The notes beneath the pieces are model-generated. The model was not told the DNA's origin and searched no databases. It worked only from the letters and a program-made list of their open reading frames with translations. A stretch of 29,305 nucleotides of DNA, from the NCBI GenBank assembly GCA_039679375.1, contig JBDKVA010000104.1, positions 1-29,305 of the forward strand, given 5' to 3'. This DNA comes from JBDKVA01 sp039679375 (GTDB lineage Bacteria > Bacillota > Clostridia > Acetivibrionales > DTU013). Both the position numbers and the translations under genes were made by a program. This document shows positions 7,272 to 14,716 of this stretch, one piece after another; the first letter of the stretch is position 1; each line of letters starts with the position of its first letter.

Positions 7272-8933
7272 TTATATCGCACCGGCACACTCTTCGATTT
7301 TGCGGTTGATCCTTTTCCTCATCGATAGCAGCCACTGTGCATCTCTGGGATAATCGTCAAACGTTACAGGCGTATCAAGACCCTCCTCCGCTAATTCAAG
7401 CACAGCTTCCCTTCCAATAAATCCTTCCAGTAAAGTGAAAGCGCGCATGTCCTGAAGCGCCTCACGGAAAACCTCCAGCCTTAACGATACGATTGGCCCA
7501 TTTTTCCCCGGATAAACGACGTAGGCGTCGCCCGACGGATAGGAACAGCCGGCGTCGCTCACATAGAACGGATTAACCGGGGATTGTGAGTATTTCGTAT
7601 ACCAATAATTATATCCCCACTGCAAAAAGCCCTTTATGTTATATTTATAGAACTGATACCCTATGACCCTGTTTCTGGCCGACGGCATACCGAAGAAACG
7701 GTTTGAGACCTTCTTATATTGGCCGCAGCAGTAATATGTCCACAGGTTGGGAACCTGATGCTCCAAAAAAGGTCCGATATGATCCGATGCAGGTATGGGG
7801 TTCCTGACAATTCCCATTTCGTAGAATTTATAGTCGGACAATGCATCCATGACCGGGAATTTCTCAAGATTTCTGTTAATGATACCGGCAGCGTTTTTAT
7901 ACGATTCCATATGCTCCGTTGAAGGTTCATCCGATACATGGAAATAACTTTGTTTTTCGAGATTATTTTGTCTGATAAAGCTAACCAGCGCCTTAAGAAA
8001 TTGATCCAGGAAATTGCTGTAGCCCTTACTTGCAGCATCTGTTTCCCAGCCGAAAATACGCCTCAGTTCCCCATTTTCCCTTGCCATGATTTTGGGTGCG
8101 TGTTTTGCGCCCCACTGCGTAAAAAGGTGGGAAAACTCAAAATACTCAATGCCGGCTGCAAGGCACATATCGATCCACCGCTTCAGCCTGTCAAAGCCAA
8201 ATTCATACCGATCCCCTGCTTTTTCCACATCCACCAGCTGCACAGTCGGCCTCTCCCCGCCTGTCATTGTGTCCAGAGGAGGAGTAAAAACCGGCGTAAG
8301 GATCATATTTATTCCATAATCCGCAGCTGTTCGAATAAATTGATTTATTATCTTCCAGTGTTCTTCACTGAAAATATCTACTCCATAGAAATTAGCAAGG
8401 CAATCTGAATGGAGCCATTCAGTGTGAATGAGAGTTTGTGTCGGGAGTCCGACGCCGATCAATTCAAGCTGAAATTCAGCTTTGCCCAGTTCTGCTCCCT
8501 GCGGGTCTTCATAAACAATTCGGATATTATAGTTACCGGGGTTGCATGCACCTTTCGGATCGACCGTTACCCAAAGGGAACGCCATTGCTCAGGCAGCAG
8601 GATAAGACCTTCCTCGCCAACAGGCAGCAGCGTATCCGGATACAGTCCCGGAGCCGTCCTTAAAACATTATCGTCATGATCTGCATAGCACGGCATCTCC
8701 GAGGGAACCAGGCCGACAGTATGCACAGTGATCCAGGGTGTAAGCTCCGACACGACCTTAATACTTGCATATTTCAACATTGCCCCGTTCCACCGGTATG
8801 CAACCTGGAATGAGTAAACCTCATTGGACAGCATGGATCCCATAAAAGTCTGTGAATCGTCCGGCTCTTCATCTGCAAACACTTTCACTAACGAACTCAA
8901 CAGCATTAATTCCAATACTTTGTCTTGATTCAT
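7272..8933 (-). CDS. DUF4091 domain protein, GH123-like glycoside hydrolase
   Basis: A 553-residue protein with a beta-rich N-terminal domain (about 1-165), a TIM-barrel-like centre (about 190-430) and a C-terminal DUF4091 segment (about 440-545, including LEVFREALQDMRAFTLLE). The Asp-Glu pair in FHVSDEPS (residues 335-336) sits where GH123 beta-N-acetylgalactosaminidases have the Asp/Glu pair used in substrate-assisted catalysis. Aromatic stretches such as WGYNYWYTKY could line the sugar site. There is no signal peptide, so it probably acts in the cytoplasm on imported sugars. No sugar transporter lies beside it. The ATG is preceded by GGAGA at 9 nt. The DUF4091 call is good; the exact substrate is unknown. 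Confidence 0.8.
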   Translation of the reverse strand: MNQDKVLELMLLSSLVKVFADEEPDDSQTFMGSMLSNEVYSFQVAYRWNGAMLKYASIKVVSELTPWITVHTVGLVPSEMPCYADHDDNVLRTAPGLYPDTLLPVGEEGLILLPEQWRSLWVTVDPKGACNPGNYNIRIVYEDPQGAELGKAEFQLELIGVGLPTQTLIHTEWLHSDCLANFYGVDIFSEEHWKIINQFIRTAADYGINMILTPVFTPPLDTMTGGERPTVQLVDVEKAGDRYEFGFDRLKRWIDMCLAAGIEYFEFSHLFTQWGAKHAPKIMARENGELRRIFGWETDAASKGYSNFLDQFLKALVSFIRQNNLEKQSYFHVSDEPSTEHMESYKNAAGIINRNLEKFPVMDALSDYKFYEMGIVRNPIPASDHIGPFLEHQVPNLWTYYCCGQYKKVSNRFFGMPSARNRVIGYQFYKYNIKGFLQWGYNYWYTKYSQSPVNPFYVSDAGCSYPSGDAYVVYPGKNGPIVSLRLEVFREALQDMRAFTLLEGFIGREAVLELAEEGLDTPVTFDDYPRDAQWLLSMRKRINRKIEECAGAI

Positions 8934-9176
8934 ATGTACCGTCTCCAGTAACCGATTCCTATTTATTCATTTTCTCTATTTTATACTATCCATTCGTTTT
9001 GTACATCACTTCGTATATTATATACTATTGTTTCGTAATGTGTATAATAATGTCAAAGTAATTGCGGTGCTGATTTTGCTTTACCATCGTCAAAAACAAA
9101 CATTGTTTGCTGAAGCATACTATGGTATCCTGAATATTATACAGTTACGTAAGTGATATCAACAGGAGGAAGGAAT

Positions 9177-9398
9177 ATGCCGTTTTATGATTTAAAATGC
9201 AGCTGCGGGGAAGTGTTCAATGTCATGGCATCCATGAGCGACAGGGAAAATAAAAGGATCAGATGCCCCAAATGCGGCAGCAATCAGCTTGAAGCGGTTT
9301 ATACGAACGTTAACATTGTAAGGTCCGCAAAATCAGGCCATGACATATGCCCGAATGCTCACAAATGCGGTTCGGGCGGTTGCTGTCCGATGGGTTGA
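9177..9398 (+). CDS. FmdB-family zinc ribbon protein
   Basis: A 73-residue protein starting MPFYDLKCSCGEVFNV. The Cys-x-Cys-Gly of that segment and the CPKCG of the second half (IRCPKCGS) form one zinc ribbon, as in FmdB putative regulatory proteins. The C-terminal tail has extra cysteines (ICPNAHKCGSGGCCPMG), which may bind a second metal. The ATG at 9177 has AGGAGG seven nt upstream. An in-frame codon at 9153 precedes the RBS and is not used. It is a single-gene unit that converges with the phosphodiesterase gene 17 bp away. Function is unknown in most bacteria. Confidence 0.8.
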   Translation: MPFYDLKCSCGEVFNVMASMSDRENKRIRCPKCGSNQLEAVYTNVNIVRSAKSGHDICPNAHKCGSGGCCPMG

Positions 9399-9415
9399 GG
9401 GAAACTCCCTTTACC

Positions 9416-9895
9416 TTAAAAATAGCAGATCCTGGGTGATATCCTGCCGTTTTCTATGTCAATGATCGCATAGGATTCATCGCAATTATTCCTTGGATCA
9501 CTCGTGCTTCCGGGATTGATCACATAATATTTGTCCCTTTTGATAATATAGGGTATATGCGTATGCCCGAACAGAAGAACATCGGCATGGAGCTCCTCAG
9601 CTTTGTTATAAAGCTTGTCGTAATCCCATTTGACCGAATATCTGTGCCCATGCGTCATAAAGATCTTTTTCCCGCACACGTCCAACAGCTTTTCAGAAGC
9701 GACATCATTTACCATAAAGTCACTGTTCCCGTATATATATTCAATTGGAATGGAGGGAAAGAAGCCGGCTATCTTTTGTGCATCCCTGTAATAATCGCCA
9801 AGATGTATGATCAGATTGATTCCCTTATTTGACTTAACCGCTTCTACAGCTTTACGTGTATCGCCATGCGTATCGCTAATCACCAATACTTTCAT
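9416..9895 (-). CDS. YfcE/MJ0936-family metallophosphoesterase
   Basis: A 159-residue calcineurin-like phosphodiesterase. All metal-binding motifs are visible in order: SDTHGD near the start, HLGDYYRD, YGNSDF, THGHRYS and FGHTHIP. The compact size is typical of YfcE/YsnB proteins, which cleave phosphodiester bonds in vitro but have no firm physiological substrate. I start it at the ATG of MKVLVISDTHG (9893-9895), where the family normally starts and where GGGGG lies 6 nt upstream. A TTG at 9949 overlapping the rdgB stop would add 18 residues unlike the family. It is the third gene after gerM and rdgB, as in Bacillus. Confidence 0.88.
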   Translation of the reverse strand: MKVLVISDTHGDTRKAVEAVKSNKGINLIIHLGDYYRDAQKIAGFFPSIPIEYIYGNSDFMVNDVASEKLLDVCGKKIFMTHGHRYSVKWDYDKLYNKAEELHADVLLFGHTHIPYIIKRDKYYVINPGSTSDPRNNCDESYAIIDIENGRISPRICYF

Positions 9896-9945
9896 CCAAA
9901 ACCCCCGACAAATATCTACGTACCCTTTGCTGTCAACTTCTGCAA

Positions 9946-10569
9946 TCAACGTTTTTCCAGCATCTCCACCATTTTTCTGATTGCATTTCCGCGGTGGCTG
10001 ATGTTGTTTTTCAAGCTTGATTCCATTTGTGCTATAGTCATGCCGATTTCCGGAACATAAAGCAGAGGATCATAACCAAATCCGTTGTTCCCGGCTGGTT
10101 CAGTCGCCATATATCCTTCGCATGTACCTCTTACTGTAAAATTGCCGCCATCCGGGAATATCACAGCTATTGCACATACAAACCTTGCAGTCCTTTTGTC
10201 CGCAGGGACTCCTTCCAGAGCATGCAAAAGCTTGCGGTTCTTAACGTCATCTGTCGCGCCCTCCCCTGCATACCGTGCTGAATAAACACCCGGCGCACCA
10301 TTCAGATAATCCACCTCCAGCCCCGAGTCATCTGCTATGACAGTATCACCTGTTGCCTTCCAGACGCTTTTTGCCTTTATCAGTGCGTTTTCCTCGAATG
10401 TCGTCCCATTCTCCTCTATATTGTCCTCTATACCAGCATCTGCCATTGATACGATATCATATGGCAGATGCGCCAGCAACTCGGCAAATTCTTTAAGTTT
10501 CCCCCTGTTTTTGGTAGCAACGATCAATCTGCTTCGCTTTTCTTCACGATTATTGGAATTTGTCTTCAA
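9946..10569 (-). CDS. rdgB: XTP/dITP diphosphatase (RdgB/HAM1 family)
   Basis: A 207-residue house-cleaning nucleotide pyrophosphatase that hydrolyses dITP, XTP and ITP to monophosphates, keeping deaminated purines out of DNA and RNA. Family motifs are clear: VATKNRGKLKE, TFEENALIKAK, the active-site block ADDSGLEVDYLNGAPGVYSA, FGYDPLLYVPE and SHRGNA. The protein begins about 14 residues before the usual 'LIVATKN' start. I use the TTG at 10567-10569 because AGGATGAGG lies just ahead, although the spacing to GAGG is only 5 nt. The in-frame TTG before ATCGTTGCT (residue 15) is an alternative. It lies 39 bp after gerM in the same direction. Confidence 0.9.
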   Translation of the reverse strand: MKTNSNNREEKRSRLIVATKNRGKLKEFAELLAHLPYDIVSMADAGIEDNIEENGTTFEENALIKAKSVWKATGDTVIADDSGLEVDYLNGAPGVYSARYAGEGATDDVKNRKLLHALEGVPADKRTARFVCAIAVIFPDGGNFTVRGTCEGYMATEPAGNNGFGYDPLLYVPEIGMTIAQMESSLKNNISHRGNAIRKMVEMLEKR

Positions 10570-10608
10570 AACAACCTCATCCTTTTTGTGATTCGTCTAT
10601 ATTATAGT

Positions 10609-11928
10609 CTACCTATCCATCACATCATTAATTGTAGATGGTATCCTGAGCCCCGATGAAATATCGGTCCCCTCCGGCAGTTCTGCTTTCTTTCCATCCA
10701 CAAGTATCTTCAGACTTTTAATACCCTCTGCCTGTCTTACCGTATAGGCCAGCTGCTTTAAAATGCCTTCTTCCCTTGTATTCCCGCCATAGTTGATAAA
10801 GCTGGTGCTGAAATTCAGCGTCAGTACATCATAATATATACTGCAGTCAAAAAGATTCGCTTCTTCCGGTATTTCTGAATAGATTCCGCCTCTGTCTTCT
10901 ACATCAAGCAGCTTCTTTACAAGTATCTCAGGCAGTTCACCGTCAAATTCCGTATCCGCCACAGAAACCGGCACCAGGTAGGTAAATCCCTCATTTGCCT
11001 TCTTCAGCATGAAAACATCCACCTTTCCAGTGCCAACATTCATCAGGGAGGTATTCGTATTGATACTGATATCTTCCCTTCCCAAAGCACCGGATATGTC
11101 CGTCCCATATTTCAGGATTCCCTGTGTATAGCCATTGACCAGGATCCGTACCTTGTCGACTGTTTTAAATTCAGTCAGCGTGTATACAATCGAAGCAACA
11201 ATGTTCCTTTCTGTTATTTCGTTGCTATAATCAAGCAAATGCCTGTTAAAGTCAATCGTTGCAATGCCACTTCTTATATCAATACCCGTAATTACCGTAT
11301 ATGCAGGTATTACCGGAAAAACGCCATAATATGCAAGCTCTTCCCGTGCAACCGCGCTGTCTATGCAAAGGCTCACAGCCGCCCTGGCAATCCCCTGCTG
11401 ACGCAGTATCCAGCGGGCCATCGGAATAAGACAGCCGTCCTTGTCCTGGTAATATACCGTTACAGGCTGCCTTGCTTCGGTAAATGCATCCACCACCGTA
11501 TCCGTTCCGCTTAGCGAAACATCTGACTGCTGTGCTTTGCTATCGGCTGCTGTCGATTCGGCTGTCCCATTTGCCATCGGAGCTGTCGATTCGGCTGCTG
11601 CCGTCCCATTTGTCATCGGAGCTGTCAATTCGGCTGCTGCCGGAGCTGTCGTCGAGGATACTGCCGAACTCGTTGATACGCCTGCCACATCCGTCTGTGC
11701 TGTCATAGCCTGTATATTCGTTTCTGCTGTCTTTGTCGTTTCACCGGATGATCCCTCTGAAATACCGGTCCCTGCATCGCTTGCCTTTTGTTCATCCGTC
11801 AGCTTGACCATTTTCTGACCTTCATCTGCTTCCTGCGGCTTTCCGGATGATTTCCCGAAAAACGGGAATGTGCAGCCGGTCAGCAATACAAGCTGTATCA
11901 CAAGTATGATCGCTATTAACCTTTTCAT
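10609..11928 (-). CDS. gerM: GerM-like spore germination lipoprotein with two GerMN domains
   Basis: A 439-residue lipoprotein. Residues 1-19 are a signal ending in the lipobox LLTGC, so Cys19 should be lipidated. Residues about 40-150 are a low-complexity Ala/Ser/Thr linker containing recurring TAPM.NGT units. Two GerMN domains follow. One runs from QPVTVYYQDKDG, about 155-280. The other runs from KVDVFMLKKANEG, about 300-425. Each ends in an IL(V)(N/D)G segment followed by G.DIS. In Bacillus GerM is made in the mother cell and helps both sporulation and germination; recent work ties it to the SpoIIIA-SpoIIQ channel. That role is inferred here from homology. AGGAGG lies 5 nt before the ATG. 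The gene heads the gerM-rdgB-phosphodiesterase unit. Confidence 0.85.
   Translation of the reverse strand: MKRLIAIILVIQLVLLTGCTFPFFGKSSGKPQEADEGQKMVKLTDEQKASDAGTGISEGSSGETTKTAETNIQAMTAQTDVAGVSTSSAVSSTTAPAAAELTAPMTNGTAAAESTAPMANGTAESTAADSKAQQSDVSLSGTDTVVDAFTEARQPVTVYYQDKDGCLIPMARWILRQQGIARAAVSLCIDSAVAREELAYYGVFPVIPAYTVITGIDIRSGIATIDFNRHLLDYSNEITERNIVASIVYTLTEFKTVDKVRILVNGYTQGILKYGTDISGALGREDISINTNTSLMNVGTGKVDVFMLKKANEGFTYLVPVSVADTEFDGELPEILVKKLLDVEDRGGIYSEIPEEANLFDCSIYYDVLTLNFSTSFINYGGNTREEGILKQLAYTVRQAEGIKSLKILVDGKKAELPEGTDISSGLRIPSTINDVMDR
11549..11641 (-). repeat. Tandem repeat coding the GerM linker
   Basis: The units start at 11549, 11582 and 11621 with lengths of 33, 39 and about 21 bp (partial). 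They share the core GCTGTCGATTCGGCTG on the plus strand and code for the repeated Thr-Ala-Pro-Met-x-Asn-Gly-Thr-Ala linker. Near-identical copies suggest the linker length can vary by slippage or unequal exchange. Confidence 0.7.
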
Positions 11929-11985
11929 ATCGTCCTCCTGTTTAATTACTTATTATGGTAATTATGGACAACTTAAAAGGTTCTT

Positions 11986-12016
11986 AGTATTTCCCGGGTA
12001 TTTTTACTATTGTCAA
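11986..12016 (-). promoter_or_regulatory. Possible gerM promoter
   Basis: On the minus strand, TTGACA (12011-12016) is followed by AATACT (11986-11991) after a 19 bp spacer, about 60 nt before the gerM ATG. The -35 is perfect, but the spacer is long and the -10 is poor. Because gerM homologues are sporulation genes, a sigma-E promoter is also possible; I could not pick one out with confidence. Confidence 0.3.
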
Positions 12017-12049
12017 GCTCCATTTACATATGTTCAACAAAGACTAATG

Positions 12050-12077
12050 CCATATAGAATTATATGGTACCATATGG
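12050..12077. other. Overlapping palindromes upstream of gerM
   Basis: CCATATA (12050-12056) pairs with TATATGG (12061-12067). The latter is also part of the perfect 14 bp palindrome ATATGGTACCATAT (12062-12075). The two hairpins are mutually exclusive. They sit between the amidase terminator and the gerM promoter region. An operator or a short regulatory RNA switch is possible, and nothing else supports either choice. Confidence 0.35.
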
Positions 12078-12084
12078 TTAATAC

Positions 12085-12125
12085 AAAAAAAATCAGTAGA
12101 ATTGATAAATTTACTGATTTTTTTT
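12085..12125. terminator. Bidirectional-looking intrinsic terminator after the amidase gene
   Basis: The arms A8-TCAGTA (12085-12098) and TACTGA-T8 (12112-12125) pair perfectly over 14 bp around a 13-nt loop. A run of eight T follows the GC-containing part on both strands. It lies 48 nt past the stop codon of the minus-strand amidase gene, so its main job should be ending that transcript. Confidence 0.85.
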
Positions 12126-12172
12126 ATCGATATTTATACAAACACATTAAATGAGTTAATTTTTCTGTTTTA

Positions 12173-13888
12173 TCATTTCACCTTAGACCGGGCTTTTATT
12201 ATGGAATCGCACAAAGCCTGCGCCACCTTTTGCCTGAAGGATGTCTTCTGAATATTGCTCCTGTCTGAGGCGTTCGTCAAGTAACCCACCTCCACAAGAG
12301 CCGCGGGCATGTTTGTGGCTTTCAGCACAATAAGGTCGGGCCGGCTGACGACCTTTCTGTCAATCGTTTTTAATGAGCCAAGTACGGTTTGTTGGATAAT
12401 ACCGGCAAAACTCTTTCCTGTAAAACTTTCCTTACTGTCGGAAGGACAGTAAAGCGTCATGGTGCCCCTGTAATTCCTGTTATCCATTGCATTATTATGT
12501 ATACTCAGATAAAGCTTCGCATTAAGATGGTTCGCAATATAAGCGCGTTCATAATTACCCATGCTACTGTCGTCTTCCCTCAGCATATATGTTTTGACTC
12601 CCTTTTTCTTTAGAAGCTCATTCAGACGTTTTGCTATGTCCAGATTCAGATTCTTCTCGAGCAGATTCCTGTATACCGCCCCAGAAGCATCACCGCCATG
12701 GCCTGCGTCAATTACAACAAGCTTCTGCGCATCATCGGCAGGCCGGATTACTGTGATGGATGTAACTCCGGAAGTACCTCTTGTATAAGCAAAATAGGTA
12801 TTTCTACCGGTTCCGTTAAAGATAAGTGTCGTCGTACCATAAGCTTTGTTTGTTTTCACCTCGACAGAATAAAGATACTTATCATTGATCGCCATCACTC
12901 CATTGCCAAGATCTGATTGCCCGGTCGCAAAAGTCATCGTATACTTTTTACCGGATTGGTCATATTCACCTGTATAGAGCTCTTCCAGGAACTCATCGCC
13001 TTTGGTGAGCTCGACATCGTACAGGATGAAATGAACTCTGTCACCATCATTGTGATATTGTAAATCCTTTGATATCAGGGGCAGTTTAGCATCCTGATCC
13101 GCATCAGTGTTGGCGGGCCGCGATGAATTGCCCTGACCGGAGGAATCGCCGGATCGGGAAGAGTTGGTCTGGTCGGCAGCATCACCGGACTGGGATGGAT
13201 CTCTCTGACTGTCGGTACTATTTTGCAGAGACTTGCCGTCAGCAGGAGAGTCAGGATTTTGCCGGGATTGCGTTTCCTCGCTGGACACACCGCTCTGATC
13301 AGGCTTTGTACTCACGTTGGACACATCGTTGGACTGAAGCTGTGTACTCTCGCCGGATATACCATTCTGCCGAGTCCCGCTATCCATGTCAGAGGAATCA
13401 CTTTGCAGGGGTTGACCAATCGAAGCGGAGGCATTACTGTTTTCGGCTTTTTGATCCGTTGCAGCCTCATCTGCCTTTTCCCCTGTGTACAGTATCAGAC
13501 CGGAATCTGTCTTCTTAACCCAATATCCGGTTTCCCTGTTCACATCCAGCACGACACGCGCCGTATGCGGTTCAAACTGGGCATATCTGATACGCTTTAT
13601 GATATTCCCATCCGCTTTTATGACCTGCTGACTGCCTGGAAGTACTGTATTGTAAATATCCAGAATGATCCTTTCGGGATCAGAAAGCTTCATTGTACTG
13701 TAATCCGTATAATTTTTTACTGTTATATATGCCGCCTCATTGCTGCCGTCTGTACTGTAACTGACAGTTTCAAGACAGCCTGCCGGATTCCGGCTGCCGG
13801 ATGAAGCTATAGCTGCATAGGCGTTTGTGCTGATGGTCGAAGCAATTAACATGATGAAAGCTAAAAAAGCGGCTGCATATTTTTTCAT
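12173..13888 (-). CDS. N-acetylmuramoyl-L-alanine amidase with two AMIN domains (Amidase_3)
   Basis: A 571-residue secreted cell-wall hydrolase that cuts the bond between N-acetylmuramic acid and the stem peptide. Residues 1-25 are a signal peptide (MKKYAAAFLAFIMLIASTIS, cleavage near NAYA-A). An AMIN domain for wall targeting spans about 40-130. A Ser/Asp/Gln/Asn-rich linker runs about 135-265. A second AMIN-like domain spans about 268-385, and Amidase_3 spans 388-571. Zinc ligands and catalytic residues are visible: His in IDAGHGG (about 395), Glu in LLEKNLN (about 412), His in LSIHNNA (about 464) and Glu in ALVEVGYLTN (about 535). Amidases of this type act in cell separation or spore cortex processing. 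GGGGTG lies 5 nt before the ATG. It is a single-gene unit with its own terminator. Confidence 0.9.
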   Translation of the reverse strand: MKKYAAAFLAFIMLIASTISTNAYAAIASSGSRNPAGCLETVSYSTDGSNEAAYITVKNYTDYSTMKLSDPERIILDIYNTVLPGSQQVIKADGNIIKRIRYAQFEPHTARVVLDVNRETGYWVKKTDSGLILYTGEKADEAATDQKAENSNASASIGQPLQSDSSDMDSGTRQNGISGESTQLQSNDVSNVSTKPDQSGVSSEETQSRQNPDSPADGKSLQNSTDSQRDPSQSGDAADQTNSSRSGDSSGQGNSSRPANTDADQDAKLPLISKDLQYHNDGDRVHFILYDVELTKGDEFLEELYTGEYDQSGKKYTMTFATGQSDLGNGVMAINDKYLYSVEVKTNKAYGTTTLIFNGTGRNTYFAYTRGTSGVTSITVIRPADDAQKLVVIDAGHGGDASGAVYRNLLEKNLNLDIAKRLNELLKKKGVKTYMLREDDSSMGNYERAYIANHLNAKLYLSIHNNAMDNRNYRGTMTLYCPSDSKESFTGKSFAGIIQQTVLGSLKTIDRKVVSRPDLIVLKATNMPAALVEVGYLTNASDRSNIQKTSFRQKVAQALCDSIIKARSKVK

Positions 13889-13941
13889 TGTGACACCCCG
13901 TTGTATTTCTCATTCGTTCATTCAATACAGATTTTGATTTT

Positions 13942-13955
13942 ATATGCGCGCATAT
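13942..13955. promoter_or_regulatory. Perfect palindrome upstream of the amidase gene
   Basis: ATATGCGCGCATAT is a perfect 14 bp palindrome located 54 nt before the amidase ATG. It may be a repressor site or part of the 5' leader. No promoter elements could be fixed around it with confidence. Confidence 0.35.
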
Positions 13956-14049
13956 TTTTGCGCTCTTTATAATTACTTCGGCATATCGTTGCTTTTTTCC
14001 TATGCCTTTAACAATACTTTAACCATATTGTAATATTTGAGAAAAATTA

Positions 14050-14071
14050 TTTTTCTACTGTTGCGTTATAA
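14050..14071 (-). repeat. 22 bp direct repeat, distal copy
   Basis: Positions 14050-14071 match 14195-14216 at 21 of 22 bases; the difference is A at 14057 against G at 14202. The second copy is the 3' end of queH, coding for Tyr-Asn-Ala-Thr-Ala-Glu-Lys. This copy lies 145 bp beyond it, past the palindromic element. The A/G change makes a TAG stop in the frame that reads through the element. Confidence 0.85.
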
Positions 14072-14156
14072 CGAGGCGGTAGATGTCCCCATCTACCTCT
14101 ATAGGCAGTGGGTACAACTTTTGTTTCCATGTGGTGAGCATATCCTCTGCCTCGTT
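14070..14156 (-). mobile_element. Small palindromic element next to queH
   Basis: Perfect terminal inverted repeats AACGAGGC (14070-14077) and GCCTCGTT (14149-14156) bound an 87 bp unit. Inside is a perfect 8 bp hairpin, GGTAGATG (14078-14085) with CATCTACC (14090-14097), and an alternative stem, AGGCAG (14103-14108) with CTGCCT (14147-14152). On the minus strand the unit is open in one frame, with the segment KLYPLPIEVDGDIYRLV ending at a TAG at 14055-14057; the frame is open from 14210. It has 22 bp direct repeats on both sides. It resembles small non-autonomous palindromic elements such as Rickettsia palindromic elements or IS200/IS605-type ends. The family is not identified. Confidence 0.5.
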
Positions 14157-14172
14157 GAAACGCACACCGGTA

Positions 14173-14201
14173 AGAAAAATTTCTACAACCGAAATTTTTC
14201 T
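14173..14201 (-). terminator. Hairpin spanning the queH stop codon
   Basis: AGAAAAATTTC (14173-14183) and GAAATTTTTCT (14191-14201) pair over 11 bp with a 7-nt loop. The upstream arm on the minus strand is the coding end of queH, and the stop codon (14183-14185) lies at the loop edge. The stem is AT-rich with T5 in the descending arm, so termination would be weak. Confidence 0.4.
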
Positions 14202-14716
14202 GCTGTTGCGTTATAAGAAATGATACATCCGCAATACTTCTGACGGTACAGACCCAGTTCCTTCGCCTCCTGCTGACCCTGCCTGAAGCCCGGGCGGAAA
14301 TCCCTGTAGAAAAAACGGACGCCATGCTGTATTGCATATTTCTCACCCAATTGCCTGATCAGATCGTGGTTTTGATATGGACTGACCAGAAGGGATGTGG
14401 TGAACGCATCAAACCCTCCCTCCGCAGCCAGTTCTGCTGCTTTTTTTAACCGTACGGTATAGCACATGGCACATCTGGCTTCACCCGTACCGGTGAAATT
14501 CTCCCAGTCCGGCTGCCTGAAATCATCAAAATACTCTACCTTGAGGCCTTTTATACCGGCAAATTTGGCTACATTCTCCCTGCGCCTTTCGAATTCCTCA
14601 ATAGGATGGATATTGGGATTAAAAAAAACGCCGACCGGCTCAATTCCCTCCTGCCTCAGCTGTGACAGCGGAAACGCGGAGCAGGGCGCACAGCACATAT
14701 GCATCAACAGCTTCAT
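14183..14716 (-). CDS. queH: Epoxyqueuosine reductase QueH
   Basis: A 177-residue protein that reduces epoxyqueuosine to queuosine in the wobble position of GUN-anticodon tRNAs. It is the non-orthologous replacement for QueG (old name DUF208). The Fe-S/metal cysteines are in place: MCCAPC (Cys8, Cys9, Cys12), RCAMC (Cys82, Cys85) and YCGC (Cys162, Cys164). SLLVSPYQNHDLI is also typical. Its start overlaps the ruvB stop by 4 bases (ATGA), so translation is coupled. The last 10 or so residues after GCIIS (YNATAEKFRL) are encoded by one copy of the 22 bp direct repeat and by the hairpin. The native C-terminus may therefore have been replaced. Confidence 0.9.
   Translation of the reverse strand: MKLLMHMCCAPCSAFPLSQLRQEGIEPVGVFFNPNIHPIEEFERRRENVAKFAGIKGLKVEYFDDFRQPDWENFTGTGEARCAMCYTVRLKKAAELAAEGGFDAFTTSLLVSPYQNHDLIRQLGEKYAIQHGVRFFYRDFRPGFRQGQQEAKELGLYRQKYCGCIISYNATAEKFRL

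Noticed and set aside
9399..9415. Shared terminator between the FmdB and phosphodiesterase genes
   Set aside because: Only a 4 bp AGGG/CCCT stem with a short T-run is visible in 17 bp, too weak to report.
13223..13804. 193-codon plus-strand frame within the amidase gene
   Set aside because: Antisense to the AMIN and linker region of a well-supported secreted amidase; no RBS and no recognisable domain.
14047..14346. 99-codon minus-strand frame covering the queH end and the palindromic element
   Set aside because: It overlaps queH out of frame, has no RBS, and is not consistent with the better frame through the element.
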